Below are positions 27,852 to 37,929 of a stretch of 64,000 bases of DNA, piece after piece. Source of the stretch: JBBATK01 sp044224515 (lineage in GTDB: Bacteria > Bacteroidota > Ignavibacteria > Kapaibacteriales > NICIL-2); contig JBGAKH010000012.1 in the NCBI GenBank assembly GCA_044224515.1, forward strand, positions 1-64,000. Reading direction: 5' to 3'. The notes below the pieces were generated by a model. That model was not told where the DNA came from and did not search any database. It saw only the letters and a program-made list of their open reading frames with translations. Position numbers and translations under genes: made by a program. Within the stretch, counting starts at the first letter, position 1; every line of letters starts with the position of its first letter.

Positions 27852-28354
27852 AATCTAGAAAGACTTCAAGCCTGGAAATCCTTAGACGTGGACGTACCTT
27901 GAGACTTCGTCAAGGAGACTCTGCTTCAAGCGGGCGCTTTGCGCCCGCATAATAAAAGTCACTTTTTGCGATCCAATCTCCGGTGTAGAGAGTGAATCTC
28001 CGTTACTCTCGGAGTAGTACAGCGCACCACTCGAGGGCTACTGGTAAGCACTTCTTGAGGCGCAACTCCTGCAGGCAGATAGGACGATGTGCCGCACACT
28101 CCAATCGATTCATGTTTAGACATCAATATCCTCAAAAAGGCGCATTCTCAGTCGTCTCAGACGTTGTACTTTAGTAGGGTTCAGAGTCTCACAGAAGAGA
28201 CAAACTGTGCGATTGGCGCTACGGGGACGGGAAAGTTTTGGGGCTTAACGAGACAAATAGCTAAGTGTTCGGGACAGCTTGCGATAACCGCTCTCGTGGT
28301 GGTGTTCGTCCATGCACGGATTACTATTCTTAGTCATTCTCTTTAGGGGGTTTT
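27852..28354. other. Intergenic region upstream of the SPFH gene
   Basis: About 500 bp with no convincing gene. It contains the REP-like palindrome (27930-27962) listed separately. AGGGGG just before the SPFH start serves as its ribosome-binding site. An 85-codon open frame at 28089-28346 has no protein-like features. Confidence 0.5.
27930..27962. repeat. REP-like GC palindrome with ATAAAAGTCAC flank
   Basis: GCGGGCGC-TTT-GCGCCCGC (27930-27948), followed by ATAAAAGTCAC at 27952-27962. The latter is the exact reverse complement of the flank of the palindrome at 7017-7047. Both lie downstream of T9SS cargo genes. Confidence 0.55.
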
Positions 28355-29290
28355 ATGCCGGGTCTTGGGTTAATCTTTCTCATCCTCATTGCTCTCACCA
28401 TTTTTTTGGGCATTACAACCGTATCGCAGGGCTACGTAGCTGTGGTCACAATGTTCGGCAAGTATAGACGCGTCATGCTTCCGGGGCTCAACTTCAAGAT
28501 CCCATTTCTTGAAACGATTATGCGTCGGATTTCAATTCAGAATAGATCCGCAGATCTTGAGTTTCAAGCGATCACGGGAGATCAAGCAAACGTGTACTTT
28601 AAGGCTATGATCCTCTACGCCGTACTCAACGCCGAAGAGCAGGTCATCAAAAACGTTGCCTTTAAGTTTATTGACGATCGCAACTTTATGCAGGCTCTGA
28701 TTCGAACAGTGGAGGGAACGGTTCGTTCATTCGTAGCAACCAAGAAGCAAGTGGAGATTCTCTCTTTGCGCAATGAAATCGTCGCGGAAGTAAAGCACCA
28801 CTTGGATGCATCCTTGGAAGAATGGGGTTATCATCTCATTGACCTGCAGATAAACGACATCACTTTCGACAAAGCCATTATTGAATCGATGGCTAAAGTT
28901 GTTGCTTCGCAAAACTTGAAAGCAGCCGCTGAGAATGAAGGTCAAGCCTTGTTAATTACACGCACTAAGCAAGCTGAAGCCGAAGGTAACGCTATCAAGA
29001 TCAGTGCAGAAGCGGAACGTATGGCTATGCAGATGCGCGGTGAGGGTGTAACCCTATTCCGCGAATCCGCTGCACGCGGTATTCGTGACTCCGCTCGTGA
29101 ATTGCAAGAGTCGGGTCTGGATGCATCGATGATTTTGTTCCAGATGTGGACGGAGACCATGAAGCATGTTGCTGAGTTCGGAAAAGGCAATGTGATCTTC
29201 TTTGACGGGACTGTTGAAGGCATGGACAAAACCATGAAACAAATGATGTCATTGGATATCCAACGACGTAGTCCCGAAAAACGAGCTTAA
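28355..29290 (+). CDS. SPFH/Band-7 family membrane protein (stomatin/prohibitin-like)
   Basis: A 311-residue protein with an N-terminal membrane segment (LGLIFLILIALTIFLGITTV), then the SPFH domain starting QGYVAVVTMFGKYRRVMLPGLNFKIPF. A long helical, Ala/Glu-rich region around residues 185-240 (AAAENEGQALLITRTKQAEAEGNAIKISAEAE) is the flotillin/stomatin-type coiled coil. The family forms oligomeric rings that organise membrane microdomains and modulate proteases. A specific partner is not visible: no NfeD gene is next to it. The start is supported by AGGGGG 5 bp upstream. A terminator follows. Confidence 0.92.
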   Translation: MPGLGLIFLILIALTIFLGITTVSQGYVAVVTMFGKYRRVMLPGLNFKIPFLETIMRRISIQNRSADLEFQAITGDQANVYFKAMILYAVLNAEEQVIKNVAFKFIDDRNFMQALIRTVEGTVRSFVATKKQVEILSLRNEIVAEVKHHLDASLEEWGYHLIDLQINDITFDKAIIESMAKVVASQNLKAAAENEGQALLITRTKQAEAEGNAIKISAEAERMAMQMRGEGVTLFRESAARGIRDSARELQESGLDASMILFQMWTETMKHVAEFGKGNVIFFDGTVEGMDKTMKQMMSLDIQRRSPEKRA

Positions 29291-29332
29291 TGACAGAAAC
29301 TTTTAAGAGTAAGGTTTGAAATTGAAAAGTAG

Positions 29333-29367
29333 GTGTGCGACGTCACTGTGAGGTCGCACACTTTTTT
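29333..29367 (+). terminator. Terminator after the SPFH gene
   Basis: Stem GTGTGCGAC/GTCGCACAC (29333-29341 and 29353-29361) with an 11-nt loop, followed by TTTTTT. It lies within the 5' extension of the open frame of the next gene, which supports the later start chosen there. Confidence 0.9.
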
Positions 29368-29391
29368 GTACCACGCATACTTCTATCGTTC

Positions 29392-31506
29392 ATGACCATG
29401 AAGAGAAGCTGTACCATCCTTCGTTGTGTAGTCCTGTTGTTTTGCGCACTGTCGCTCAGTGAGGCATTGACGGCTCAGGATCAAACCTGGTTCAAAGATG
29501 TGACCACCGCGTTGCGCATGGATTCGGTTCGAAGCGGACAAATCTCGACCGCCGATTTCAACGGTGATGGATTTCCGGATTTGTTCTTTACCAACCTGTC
29601 CTACAACCGCTCGATGAAGTCGCGCCTCTGGTTGAATCTTCACAACCCGGACTCAGCAAATCCTGCTGCGCGCATCTATGTTGATGTGACAGATTCTTGT
29701 GGCATGTACGAAAATCGTGACTCAAACATCAAAGGTCGAATCGCCGACACATGGGGTATCGCAGATTTCAATAATGACGGCTACCCGGATCTTATCAGCG
29801 GCATCTTTTACTTCAACGTGAGCACCTTCACGGATCTTGGCGATAGAGTGGAAGTCTTGTTGAACGATGGCACCGGTCATTTCCATCTTGTAAAAGAAAA
29901 CGGTATCGAAGAAATAGGAGACCTCTACTCCGAGCCTATCGGAAAGTTTCCGGCAACGAGCTTCTGTTTTCTTGATTACAATTTGGATGGCATCATCGAC
30001 ATCTACGTCGGCACCTTCAGTGCCGATCACCAACACGATGTGTGGCTTCCGGGGTACCTGCTCAAAGGAGAGGGCGACGGAACCTTCACCAATGTTACGG
30101 ACATCAGCAACATTGCCACTGTTCAAGAACCAACCTACGGTGCCACAGTCTGTGATTGGAATAACGACGGATATCCGGACATCATGACTTCTCCCTATTG
30201 TCGCACCGAGGGAACTCTGTGGAAGAACAAAGGCGATGGCACCTTTGAAAATGTAACGACCGACATCGGCTACACCTCAAAGAACAACATGCACGGCAAT
30301 GTCGACCTTGCACCCAAGGGTAGCGCCACCAGTTGGTTCCCACGTGAACTGTGTCAGTGGGAAGCGCTGCCGTGCGACTACGACAACGACGGCGATTTGG
30401 ACATTGCTCAAATGCTTGTTCATGGTGGATTAGATCCGCAGGAGGGACACTCGCCGCTAACGATCAATGCGGGGGCAGCCGGAGGATACAAGCTTAGCTG
30501 GGACCTAAAGGCTTTTGATCGTCCGCTGATTAACGGGACAATTGCACGTCGTGATACCGTAAAGAACGACACGACCTGGTCGAATGACTACGGCTCATTT
30601 TCTTTGGACAAAGGCTCCATTGTATGGGTCAGCAATTACGGTCATTTGGGCGACCAAGCCGGTGCCTGGTTCGATATGGACAACGACGGCTTACAAGACT
30701 TCCTGTTGAGCGCAACTGGCTATGACCAAACCAATGATCGCTGTTACATTCAACATCAGAATCCTGATCACAGTTTTACTGAGGTTGCTCTTAAGCTAGG
30801 CTTGCGTACGACATTACATGAAACCCATTCAATGCGTCCTCTTGACTTCGATCTGGATGGTGATGATGATTTTGTGATTGAGTACGCTCCTCGCACAGCG
30901 AATGCAAAGTCCGGACGCGTCTGGATGCTTCGCAATGACGTCGGAAACACAAACAATCACAGCTCAGTTGTCTTGCGTACACCGGCCGGGTGTAATAAGT
31001 CGGCAATAGGTGCTCGCATCTACGTCTACAGCGGCGGAACAGTACAGATGCGCGAACTTGCTTCAGGCATTGGACGCTGGGGTATGTCGCAACAACTCAT
31101 GCAAAATTTTGGTCTGGCAAAGAACGAGAGTATCGACTCCATTGTCGTGCGTTGGCCAATGAAGGGTCTCCCCACAACGACAGTTGTTAGTCCTCCCATC
31201 AATAAAACTCTGTACATCTCCAAAGAAGGTTTGGTTAACGGTGTTGCGGACAACGATGCTCCGGCGAAACTCGATATTGAACCCAATCCCGCGCATGACA
31301 GACTTCGCATTCACATTCCGGCGGAACTTCGTGGCGGCGCGATCCTTGAGGTCTATTCCATGCAATCGCAACGTCTGCTTCAACTTCAACTCGGCGATGA
31401 AGCAATTACATCTCTTCCGGTCAACACTTTCAACAATGGCGCATATTTTCTTCGCGTGCAGCGCGGTGAACGCTTCTATTCTAGCAGTTTCGTGATAGCT
31501 CGCTAA
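29392..31506 (+). CDS. Secreted FG-GAP/VCBS repeat protein with ASPIC/UnbV and T9SS domains
   Basis: A 704-residue exported protein. The start at 29392 gives a clean signal peptide (MTMKRSCTILRCVVLLFCALSL... ending near ALTAQ). At least seven calcium-loop-like FG-GAP turns follow: DFNGDGFPDL, DFNNDGYPDL, DYNLDGIIDI, DWNNDGYPDI, DYDNDGDLDI, DMDNDGLQDF and DFDLDGDDDF, suggesting a seven-bladed integrin-type propeller. An ASPIC/UnbV-like module (SSVVLRTPAGCNKSAIGARIYVYSGG...) comes next. The C-terminal 75 residues (IEPNPAHDRLRIHIP...NGAYFLRV) are a type IX sorting domain. The role is unknown, and a surface-exposed binding protein is likely. Confidence 0.9.
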   Translation: MTMKRSCTILRCVVLLFCALSLSEALTAQDQTWFKDVTTALRMDSVRSGQISTADFNGDGFPDLFFTNLSYNRSMKSRLWLNLHNPDSANPAARIYVDVTDSCGMYENRDSNIKGRIADTWGIADFNNDGYPDLISGIFYFNVSTFTDLGDRVEVLLNDGTGHFHLVKENGIEEIGDLYSEPIGKFPATSFCFLDYNLDGIIDIYVGTFSADHQHDVWLPGYLLKGEGDGTFTNVTDISNIATVQEPTYGATVCDWNNDGYPDIMTSPYCRTEGTLWKNKGDGTFENVTTDIGYTSKNNMHGNVDLAPKGSATSWFPRELCQWEALPCDYDNDGDLDIAQMLVHGGLDPQEGHSPLTINAGAAGGYKLSWDLKAFDRPLINGTIARRDTVKNDTTWSNDYGSFSLDKGSIVWVSNYGHLGDQAGAWFDMDNDGLQDFLLSATGYDQTNDRCYIQHQNPDHSFTEVALKLGLRTTLHETHSMRPLDFDLDGDDDFVIEYAPRTANAKSGRVWMLRNDVGNTNNHSSVVLRTPAGCNKSAIGARIYVYSGGTVQMRELASGIGRWGMSQQLMQNFGLAKNESIDSIVVRWPMKGLPTTTVVSPPINKTLYISKEGLVNGVADNDAPAKLDIEPNPAHDRLRIHIPAELRGGAILEVYSMQSQRLLQLQLGDEAITSLPVNTFNNGAYFLRVQRGERFYSSSFVIAR

Positions 31507-31648
31507 AGTAAAGAGTGAAGGGATCAGTACAGTCCTTGTGACGTTGAAGCTGAGAGGACGCAGATCGGGAAAGCCACTCTGCAGCACATAATGCTTGGAA
31601 TCTCAGTGTCCTACTGATTGTAGGTTTTTATCTAGGGAGCTTAGTATC

Positions 31649-32782
31649 ATGGCGACTCACCATCTACCCAAAACCCACTATACTACGTGCTTGTTAGCTC
31701 TTTTTGTTGTTGTATCCACACTGATTGTTGCAGGAGACACGCAGGCCCCACAACCAACGTACCATCAACAAAACGGTTTGGAGTTCGCAACGGGAGTAGT
31801 GTATGATATGCCTGAAGATATCACCGAACGCTCAAACCTTGCACTGGTCATGGCAGACTCTCTCAGAAACTGTGTGTTTTGGCATGACTCGGTGCAATCC
31901 GGACAAACGCACGGTGCTCGGTGGAACTTGAAGTTTTTGTGTAGCGGAGAAGCGGCGTATGCTCGGCTTCGCTTCGTTGACCAGGCTGGCAACGACACTG
32001 TTCTCGTAATTCATCAAGACTACATCTCGCCATATGTTCATACCCAAGGACCATTTGTCCGCTGTGCCGGTGCGCCGTTTTTCCTCTTCACAAATTCAGA
32101 CTACTCTCAGGTAGAGTGGTCAACGGGAGCACATGGAGCAATGGATACCGTAGTGGCAGGACAAAACGGTATGTCAATATGGGCAATCCTCACCACACCC
32201 CTGGGCAACATTCGTTACACCGACACATTGTTCCTTAGAAACAGGGCGGCGTTGCGTTTCTCCATTCGCGTCAAAGACACGGTAGCCACTGTAGCCTTCG
32301 ACTCTGCCATTCTGAATCGTAGATGGTTTCTTGATGGAAGCCTTATTTACAGTGGTCCGGATACGAGTGTGAGCTTGAATCTTCATTTCAGCGCCCAAAA
32401 AACATCCTATACGCTGGAGGTCATGGCTACCGATACGAATCTCTGCAGCGGACGATCAACCATAGTCATTAGTGAAGCGTCTTCTGTGGAGCAAGAGTTT
32501 GACCATACTATTGGAAATAGTATCACGCAATTCGGAACAGGTATACGATTGTGGCCGCAACCCTCTTCGCAAAATGTGCAGCTCGAGAACAAAGGCTCGG
32601 CAATAACAGCCTATCGTATTTATGACACTTTCGGGCGGGTACTCATTGACAAAAGCTGTGAGATCGAATGCAACTCGACGTGTAGTATCGACCTTCGCGC
32701 TTTGTCTGAAGGGAGCTATCTATTAGAGCTTCATCGCATGGACGAACGATCAGTGCAGTCGCTCGTAGTCATTCGCGAGTAG
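31649..32782 (+). CDS. Secreted protein of unknown function with T9SS C-terminal domain
   Basis: A 377-residue exported protein. The ATG at 31649 has a good ribosome-binding site (AGGGAG at about 31634) and begins a signal peptide (TTCLLALFVVVSTLIVAG). The middle part is beta-rich with Ig/PKD-like character (YVHTQGPFVRCAGAPFFLFTNSDYSQVEWSTGA resembles gliding-motility-associated repeat proteins), but I recognise no enzyme. The last 75 residues (LWPQPSSQNVQLEN, then YRIYDTFGRVLI, then GSYLLELH) match the type IX sorting domain. It follows another T9SS cargo gene on the same strand after 140 bp. Confidence 0.82.
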   Translation: MATHHLPKTHYTTCLLALFVVVSTLIVAGDTQAPQPTYHQQNGLEFATGVVYDMPEDITERSNLALVMADSLRNCVFWHDSVQSGQTHGARWNLKFLCSGEAAYARLRFVDQAGNDTVLVIHQDYISPYVHTQGPFVRCAGAPFFLFTNSDYSQVEWSTGAHGAMDTVVAGQNGMSIWAILTTPLGNIRYTDTLFLRNRAALRFSIRVKDTVATVAFDSAILNRRWFLDGSLIYSGPDTSVSLNLHFSAQKTSYTLEVMATDTNLCSGRSTIVISEASSVEQEFDHTIGNSITQFGTGIRLWPQPSSQNVQLENKGSAITAYRIYDTFGRVLIDKSCEIECNSTCSIDLRALSEGSYLLELHRMDERSVQSLVVIRE

Positions 32783-32875
32783 TGACGACTACGTACATGG
32801 CAACTACGTATAGGCTCGCTCGTGCTCCTCAAGAGCTTGTCTCCACAGTAGTGTTCGGACTTGGAGCTGCTCTGA

Positions 32876-35269
32876 CTACCCAAGTACTTCCAACTTAGCG
32901 AACTTGACCATTAGGTTTTTACGTCCTGCACCGGGGAAGATCACGGAGACTTTTTGGTTTTGTCCTTCACCAACGACGATTTCCACTTTTCCTTCACCAA
33001 ACAGTTTGTGTCGGACCATCATTCCTCGCTTAAGAGGTACATCTGCATGCGATGGCTCGATCTGTGAGTAGTTCTCAGATGGTGGCATGTCGTCAAAATT
33101 CTTCCGGGGCGATGGAGTTTGACGGTATGGAGTGGAAGGACGTGATTGTGCTGCGTCCGATCGATTTGAAGTTGCGCCGGGCGCCGATGAGCGCGCCGCG
33201 CCGTAGCGCGAAGGACCGGAGTTTGAACTTGATGCTTCGTCGAAACGGGTGCGTTCCTGAACGTTTTCGCGACGTCCCTGCCAGTTAATCGATTCGGCGG
33301 GAAGTTCGTGTAAGAAACTTGAAGGTCGCGTGTACTCAACGTTCCCAAAACGTAAACGCCGTTCTGCATAGGTGATATAGAGGCGCTTACAGGCGCGTGT
33401 AATACCCACATAGAACAATCGACGTTCTTCTTCGCGCTCATCGGGATGCGAGTTGTCTTTCACGAGTGGTAGCAATCCCTCCTCCACACCGGTGATAATC
33501 ACACTGGGATACTCGAGCCCTTTGGCAGCATGCAGCGTCATAACCGCTACACGGTTCTGCGAAGTGTCGGCTTCGTCAACATCGCTGACAAGAGCAAGTT
33601 GTTGGAGATACGCTTCAAGTGAAGGATCTTCTTCGCGCAGTGTGTATTCACTAATGTCCGTGAGCAAGCGGACGATGTTATTCAGTCGGTCCTCAGCATC
33701 CTCGGTTTTCATGAGTTCGTAGTGACGCATGAGTCCGGTTGCTTCGATGTACTGCCGAGCCAAATCATCGGGCGCCATAGAATCCAGCTGCGAGCGGAAG
33801 TGCTCGACGATGCCTACGAATTCTCGGGCGGCTTTAGCCGCACGTTTCATCAAGCCTTCTACACTGTCGGCTTGTTGAAAGGCTTCGAAGAGTGTCGTGC
33901 CCCGATCACCGGCATAATCGCGCAAACGTTGCAAACTGGTATCTCCGAGTCCGCGAGCAGGCTCGTTAACTACGCGAAGCAGAGACTCCGCATCGCTCGG
34001 GTTGATGAGCAGACGCAGATAGGCTGCGGCATCTTTGACTTCTTTACGTTTATAAAAGGAAATTCCGCTGACCATGGTGTAAGGAACCGCTGAGCGCCGT
34101 AGTGCATCTTCCAGTGCCTGAGATTGAGCATTGGTCCGATACAGAATAGCGATGTCATTGTACTTTGTACCATGCGTGCGGGCGTCCATTTCGATGATCT
34201 GTAATACACGCTCTGCCTCTTCTCGGTCATCACGATTTGAATAAATCGAAATGACATGTCCTTCCTCATTATCCGTCCACAAGGTCTTCGGAATCTGCTT
34301 TCGATTGTTTTTAATCACTGCGTCCGCTGATGCAAGAATATGCTTCGTACTACGGTAGTTCTGCTCCAATCGCACAACTTTGGCTTCAGCATAGTCTTTT
34401 TGGAAGTCCAAAATGTTACGAATGTCTGCACCGCGCCAGCGATATATACTCTGCGCGTCGTCACCGACAACGCAAAGGTTTCTGTGTCCGCCCGCCAGTA
34501 GCTGTACGGCCACATATTGTGCGCGATTCGTATCCTGATACTCATCAACAAGAATGTGTGTAAATCGTTGTTGCACAGCCACCAACATCTCATCGCTGTG
34601 ACGCAGCAAACGAATCATGTTCAACAACAAGTCATCGAAGTCCATTGCGTTGTTCTTATGCAACTGACGTTCGTAGGCCTCATAGACTTTTGCGATTTGT
34701 CGTTCACGAAACTCCGCTGCCGTATTTGAATACTCCTGCCAACTCGTCATCTGATTCTTAGCTGCCGAGATCGCAGATCGTATAGCTGAAGCGCTAATCA
34801 TCTGCGAGGAGATGTTCAGCGAATTCATCGCTGCACGAATCACACTCGTCGAATCATCCGTGTCGTAAATCGAAAAACTATTCGTGTAACCTAACACATC
34901 CGCATAACCGCGAAGCAAGCGGGCAAAAATCGAGTGAAAAGTTCCGGCCCATACTTGGCGGGCAGCCTTTTCACCACAAATGTGTTTAATGCGCTCCTTC
35001 ATCTCACCCGCAGCCTTGTTAGTGAAGGTCAGCGCCAGAATATTCCACGGTTTTACACCCTTTTGGATCAGATGCGCAACACGAAAGGTCAATACTCGTG
35101 TTTTACCGCTACCGGCACCTGCCACAATGAGTAAGGGACCATCAACGGTCGAAACAGCTTCAGCTTGCGAGGGATTAAGACCGGCCAAGACATCCGTCAC
35201 GGTATTTTCGGCGGCACTGTCTTCCTGCGAAAAAAGATCGTTCGTCGTTTTGACGAGTTTTAATGACAT
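32876..35269 (-). CDS. pcrA: ATP-dependent DNA helicase, UvrD/PcrA type
   Basis: A 797-residue superfamily-1A 3'-to-5' helicase used in nucleotide-excision and mismatch repair and in removing RecA or stalled polymerase. Motifs seen include the Q-motif/Walker A (LNPSQAEAV, AGAGSGKT), LTFTNKAAGEMKERI, ILVDEYQDTNRAQY (motif II), GDDAQSIYRWRGAD (motif III), LEQNYRST (motif IV), AVMTLHAAKGLEYPSVI (motif V) and GITRACKRLYITYAERR (motif VI). The C-terminal VRHKLFGEGKVEIVVGEG segment is the PcrA-type Tudor-like domain that contacts RNA polymerase. A Ser/Arg/Pro-rich linker precedes it. It is divergent from bamD. Confidence 0.96.
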   Translation of the reverse strand: MSLKLVKTTNDLFSQEDSAAENTVTDVLAGLNPSQAEAVSTVDGPLLIVAGAGSGKTRVLTFRVAHLIQKGVKPWNILALTFTNKAAGEMKERIKHICGEKAARQVWAGTFHSIFARLLRGYADVLGYTNSFSIYDTDDSTSVIRAAMNSLNISSQMISASAIRSAISAAKNQMTSWQEYSNTAAEFRERQIAKVYEAYERQLHKNNAMDFDDLLLNMIRLLRHSDEMLVAVQQRFTHILVDEYQDTNRAQYVAVQLLAGGHRNLCVVGDDAQSIYRWRGADIRNILDFQKDYAEAKVVRLEQNYRSTKHILASADAVIKNNRKQIPKTLWTDNEEGHVISIYSNRDDREEAERVLQIIEMDARTHGTKYNDIAILYRTNAQSQALEDALRRSAVPYTMVSGISFYKRKEVKDAAAYLRLLINPSDAESLLRVVNEPARGLGDTSLQRLRDYAGDRGTTLFEAFQQADSVEGLMKRAAKAAREFVGIVEHFRSQLDSMAPDDLARQYIEATGLMRHYELMKTEDAEDRLNNIVRLLTDISEYTLREEDPSLEAYLQQLALVSDVDEADTSQNRVAVMTLHAAKGLEYPSVIITGVEEGLLPLVKDNSHPDEREEERRLFYVGITRACKRLYITYAERRLRFGNVEYTRPSSFLHELPAESINWQGRRENVQERTRFDEASSSNSGPSRYGAARSSAPGATSNRSDAAQSRPSTPYRQTPSPRKNFDDMPPSENYSQIEPSHADVPLKRGMMVRHKLFGEGKVEIVVGEGQNQKVSVIFPGAGRKNLMVKFAKLEVLG

Positions 35270-35754
35270 AGGTGAATTCCTTCAGAAATAGGCCAACAAG
35301 CCGCAATTCGAAAAGTTGCTATCGGGCAAAACTGCCCGGATAGATGGTCAGGCGGAAGTGGACCACAAAGATACTGCCTGCTCTGAGCATGGATTGAGGA
35401 AAGTATGCACAGCCTCGGCGAGTGTTGCTGACGTTTAATGGTTATAATCGACGCTATATGACTTCACGCTCGTGCAAGAACGCAGTTTAACACACTGCAT
35501 CCTTTCGCAAGCGCACTACGGAAACCCAGCACGAGAATTTGAGGTTTATCGTCATTCCTACCCTGAACGTGTCTTTTCTATAGTCGGCTTCAGCACAGCA
35601 ATGGAACTCGTGATGTCGCAAGTGTGCTGTAACAGGGCATTCGGGTGTTCGTGTTAGAACCCGAAAGACCGTTTTTGAACGTCGGTTGTCTATAAACCAG
35701 ACCGGAACCGGAGTATTAGGCTCAAAGCCTCGGTAGACCGTATATTGCAGACTG
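35270..35754. other. Divergent intergenic region between pcrA and bamD
   Basis: About 485 bp with no recognisable gene. The open frames on either strand (61 and 111 codons) are not protein-like. It should hold promoters for both genes. I see no strong boxes or repeats. Confidence 0.4.
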
Positions 35755-36576
35755 ATGAAAAAGATCCTCGGAATATTCAGCCTTGTGCTGCTAAGTCTTC
35801 TGGCACCCGGGTGTTCAACCACCTATGATGCCACGAACAAGACACCGGAAGATATCTTCGCGCGTGCCGTCAAGGAGTTTAACGGAAACGACTTGTTTGA
35901 GTCGCAGCGCCTACTCGACATTATTCGATTGCAGTACCCTACAAGTCAGTTGGCAGACGACGCCCAATACTATCTGGCTGAGATCAATTATAAACGACAC
36001 GAGTATATCTTGGCTGCGTACAACTACAACTACTTGCGTCGCATGTATCCGCAAAGCGAATTCGCAAAGCTCAGTATGTACAAAGCCGCTCAGTGCTATG
36101 TCGAGATGTCGCCTCCCTACGATCGCGATCAGAAGTACACCAAAGAAGCGATCGTTGCCCTCAGTGAGTACCGAGAACGCTATAAAGACGACTCTACTGC
36201 GGCTGATAGTTCTATTAAAATCCTGCGCACAAAGTTGAGCGAACACGACTTCAGAATTGCAGAACAATACCGTACACTGCTCTCCCCTAAAGCCAGTCTC
36301 ATTTACTTTGATGCAGTGATCGACGATTATGCCGACACTGAATTCTGTGAACCCGCCCTGCGCGCTAAAGCCGAGATCTTGACACAGCTTAAGCGCTACG
36401 ATGAAGCACTGTCCGCATGCTCCCTCTACTCTCGTTTCTTTCCCAATGGTCCCTCCACAGGCGTTCTCAAAGAGCTGCAACTCAAGGCGAGCGCTCTAAA
36501 AGAAGCGGCTGATCGTGATGCCGCAGCAAAGAAAGAGAGCCAGAAGGACACGAAGGAAAACAGCGATAAAAAATAA
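35755..36576 (+). CDS. bamD: Outer-membrane assembly lipoprotein BamD
   Basis: A 273-residue lipoprotein partner of BamA in inserting beta-barrel proteins into the outer membrane. A lipoprotein signal peptide ends at the lipobox LLAPGC (Cys20). The rest is TPR-like helices typical of BamD/YfiO: AVKEFNGNDLFESQRLLDIIRLQYPTS, then DDAQYYLAEINYKRHEYILAAYNYNYLRRMYPQSEF. The C-terminus is a Lys/Asp/Glu-rich tail (KKESQKDTKENSDKK) without a domain. The length fits the family. It appears monocistronic. Confidence 0.92.
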   Translation: MKKILGIFSLVLLSLLAPGCSTTYDATNKTPEDIFARAVKEFNGNDLFESQRLLDIIRLQYPTSQLADDAQYYLAEINYKRHEYILAAYNYNYLRRMYPQSEFAKLSMYKAAQCYVEMSPPYDRDQKYTKEAIVALSEYRERYKDDSTAADSSIKILRTKLSEHDFRIAEQYRTLLSPKASLIYFDAVIDDYADTEFCEPALRAKAEILTQLKRYDEALSACSLYSRFFPNGPSTGVLKELQLKASALKEAADRDAAAKKESQKDTKENSDKK

Positions 36577-36845
36577 GGCCGTTAAGACCCACACCTAGAC
36601 CTCGGTATCTTCACTATCAAACATTTCCTCCGAGTGCACAGTATTGTACGGTTGTTACGATGTCCGGACCCTGCATGTCTACCACCGATTCCGACCAAGC
36701 CTGAATCTCGGGATAGAACAGAGTGATGATTCGAAGTGATGATACAGGGTATTCACGGAACGCGGCTCTTCGGTCATTCACGAAGAGACGGTTTACAATC
36801 GACGAAGCTCTAGGTATTGCAATGCTGAAGCTGCGCTTCAGCGAA

Positions 36846-37787
36846 CTAAGGACGTAGCACGGGATGTGGTAGAGAGACTTTAAGGCGTGCCGCGTCGATA
36901 CGACAATGTGCCCCATAAGGTAGTGTGAGTTTTTTGGCGGTGTGCCCATACAGAATATTCGCAATTGAAGCTTTGCCGGACCGCTGAGTGTAGTCGCGAA
37001 GAACATCGATGATGTCTCGCGATGCCGTCGCGCTCTTGCGATTCAGGTCTTGCGTAAACTGTCCAAAAAGCAGAGCGGAACTCTGCTTCAGCGCGCCGCT
37101 CAACTCGAGCTGACATAACAATCGGTCGACTTTATAACTCTCCTCACCGATGTCCTCACACAGCATGACAGAATTGGCATAACGCGGACTAAAAGGAGTT
37201 CCGCTGAGGGCGGCCAGCATGCTGAGATTACCGCATACAAGTGGTCCCTCTGCTTTTCCGGATGCCAGACACTGCATTTCCAGTGACTGCTTTATGAGGC
37301 CCGGAGCTCTCGTCGAGGTCAGCATTTTCCAGAATTGTTCTTCGCTCTCGGCATCAAAATCAGACAGATCCACGCCGACCATGGCACCGCTGAAGCTCAG
37401 GAGTTTAGTGCGACGTAGTAGTGCAGCACTCACTGCGCTGAGGTCAGAAAATCCAACAAAAATCTTGGGATGCTTTGCGATGCGTCGGTAATTCAAGCTC
37501 TGCAGGAATCTCATGGATCCATATCCGCCGCGCGTACAAAAAATTGCATCGATGCGTGGATTGCAGAACATGGACTCCAAATCTGAAGCGCGCAACTCGT
37601 CACTTCCGGCCAAATAGGCATCCGAAGCACGTGTCGAATCACCCAATTCTACTCGATAACCCAAAGTCTCAAGATAGCGTACTCCGCGATCCAGTTTGCT
37701 CGCATCGCGCATCGGCGAAGCAGGAGCTACAATACCAATCGTGGCACCTTTGCGCAATACACGAGGAAGAACGAGGTCTGTGGCCAT
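36846..37787 (-). CDS. LD-carboxypeptidase (peptidase S66 family)
   Basis: A 313-residue serine peptidase of the LdcA/MccF family. It removes the terminal D-residue from murein tetrapeptides during cell-wall recycling, or cleaves microcin-C-like conjugates. The catalytic serine is in GFSD (Ser114). The later conserved Glu and His are in LCEDIGEESYKVDRLL and LYGHTAKKLTLPYG. I choose the ATG at 37787 (MATDLVLPRV). The frame continues 38 codons upstream with no family resemblance. CTRGGYGSMRFL is the signature loop of the N-terminal domain. Confidence 0.93.
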   Translation of the reverse strand: MATDLVLPRVLRKGATIGIVAPASPMRDASKLDRGVRYLETLGYRVELGDSTRASDAYLAGSDELRASDLESMFCNPRIDAIFCTRGGYGSMRFLQSLNYRRIAKHPKIFVGFSDLSAVSAALLRRTKLLSFSGAMVGVDLSDFDAESEEQFWKMLTSTRAPGLIKQSLEMQCLASGKAEGPLVCGNLSMLAALSGTPFSPRYANSVMLCEDIGEESYKVDRLLCQLELSGALKQSSALLFGQFTQDLNRKSATASRDIIDVLRDYTQRSGKASIANILYGHTAKKLTLPYGAHCRIDAARLKVSLPHPVLRP

Positions 37788-37929
37788 AGCTGAACTATAC
37801 AGCGTGAAGACGCATCGCAAGCGCACAGAGCGAGTCCTGCGAAGCACGTACTGATAAAAACTCGGAATGAATACGGAGCTCGAATAGGAATGCAGATGCA
37901 CTCCGTGTGCGCAAAGCCCACTATAACAA

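Noticed and set aside
36617..37006. 129-codon ORF on the minus strand
   Set aside because: Overlaps the 3' end of the LD-carboxypeptidase in another frame and shows no protein-like pattern.
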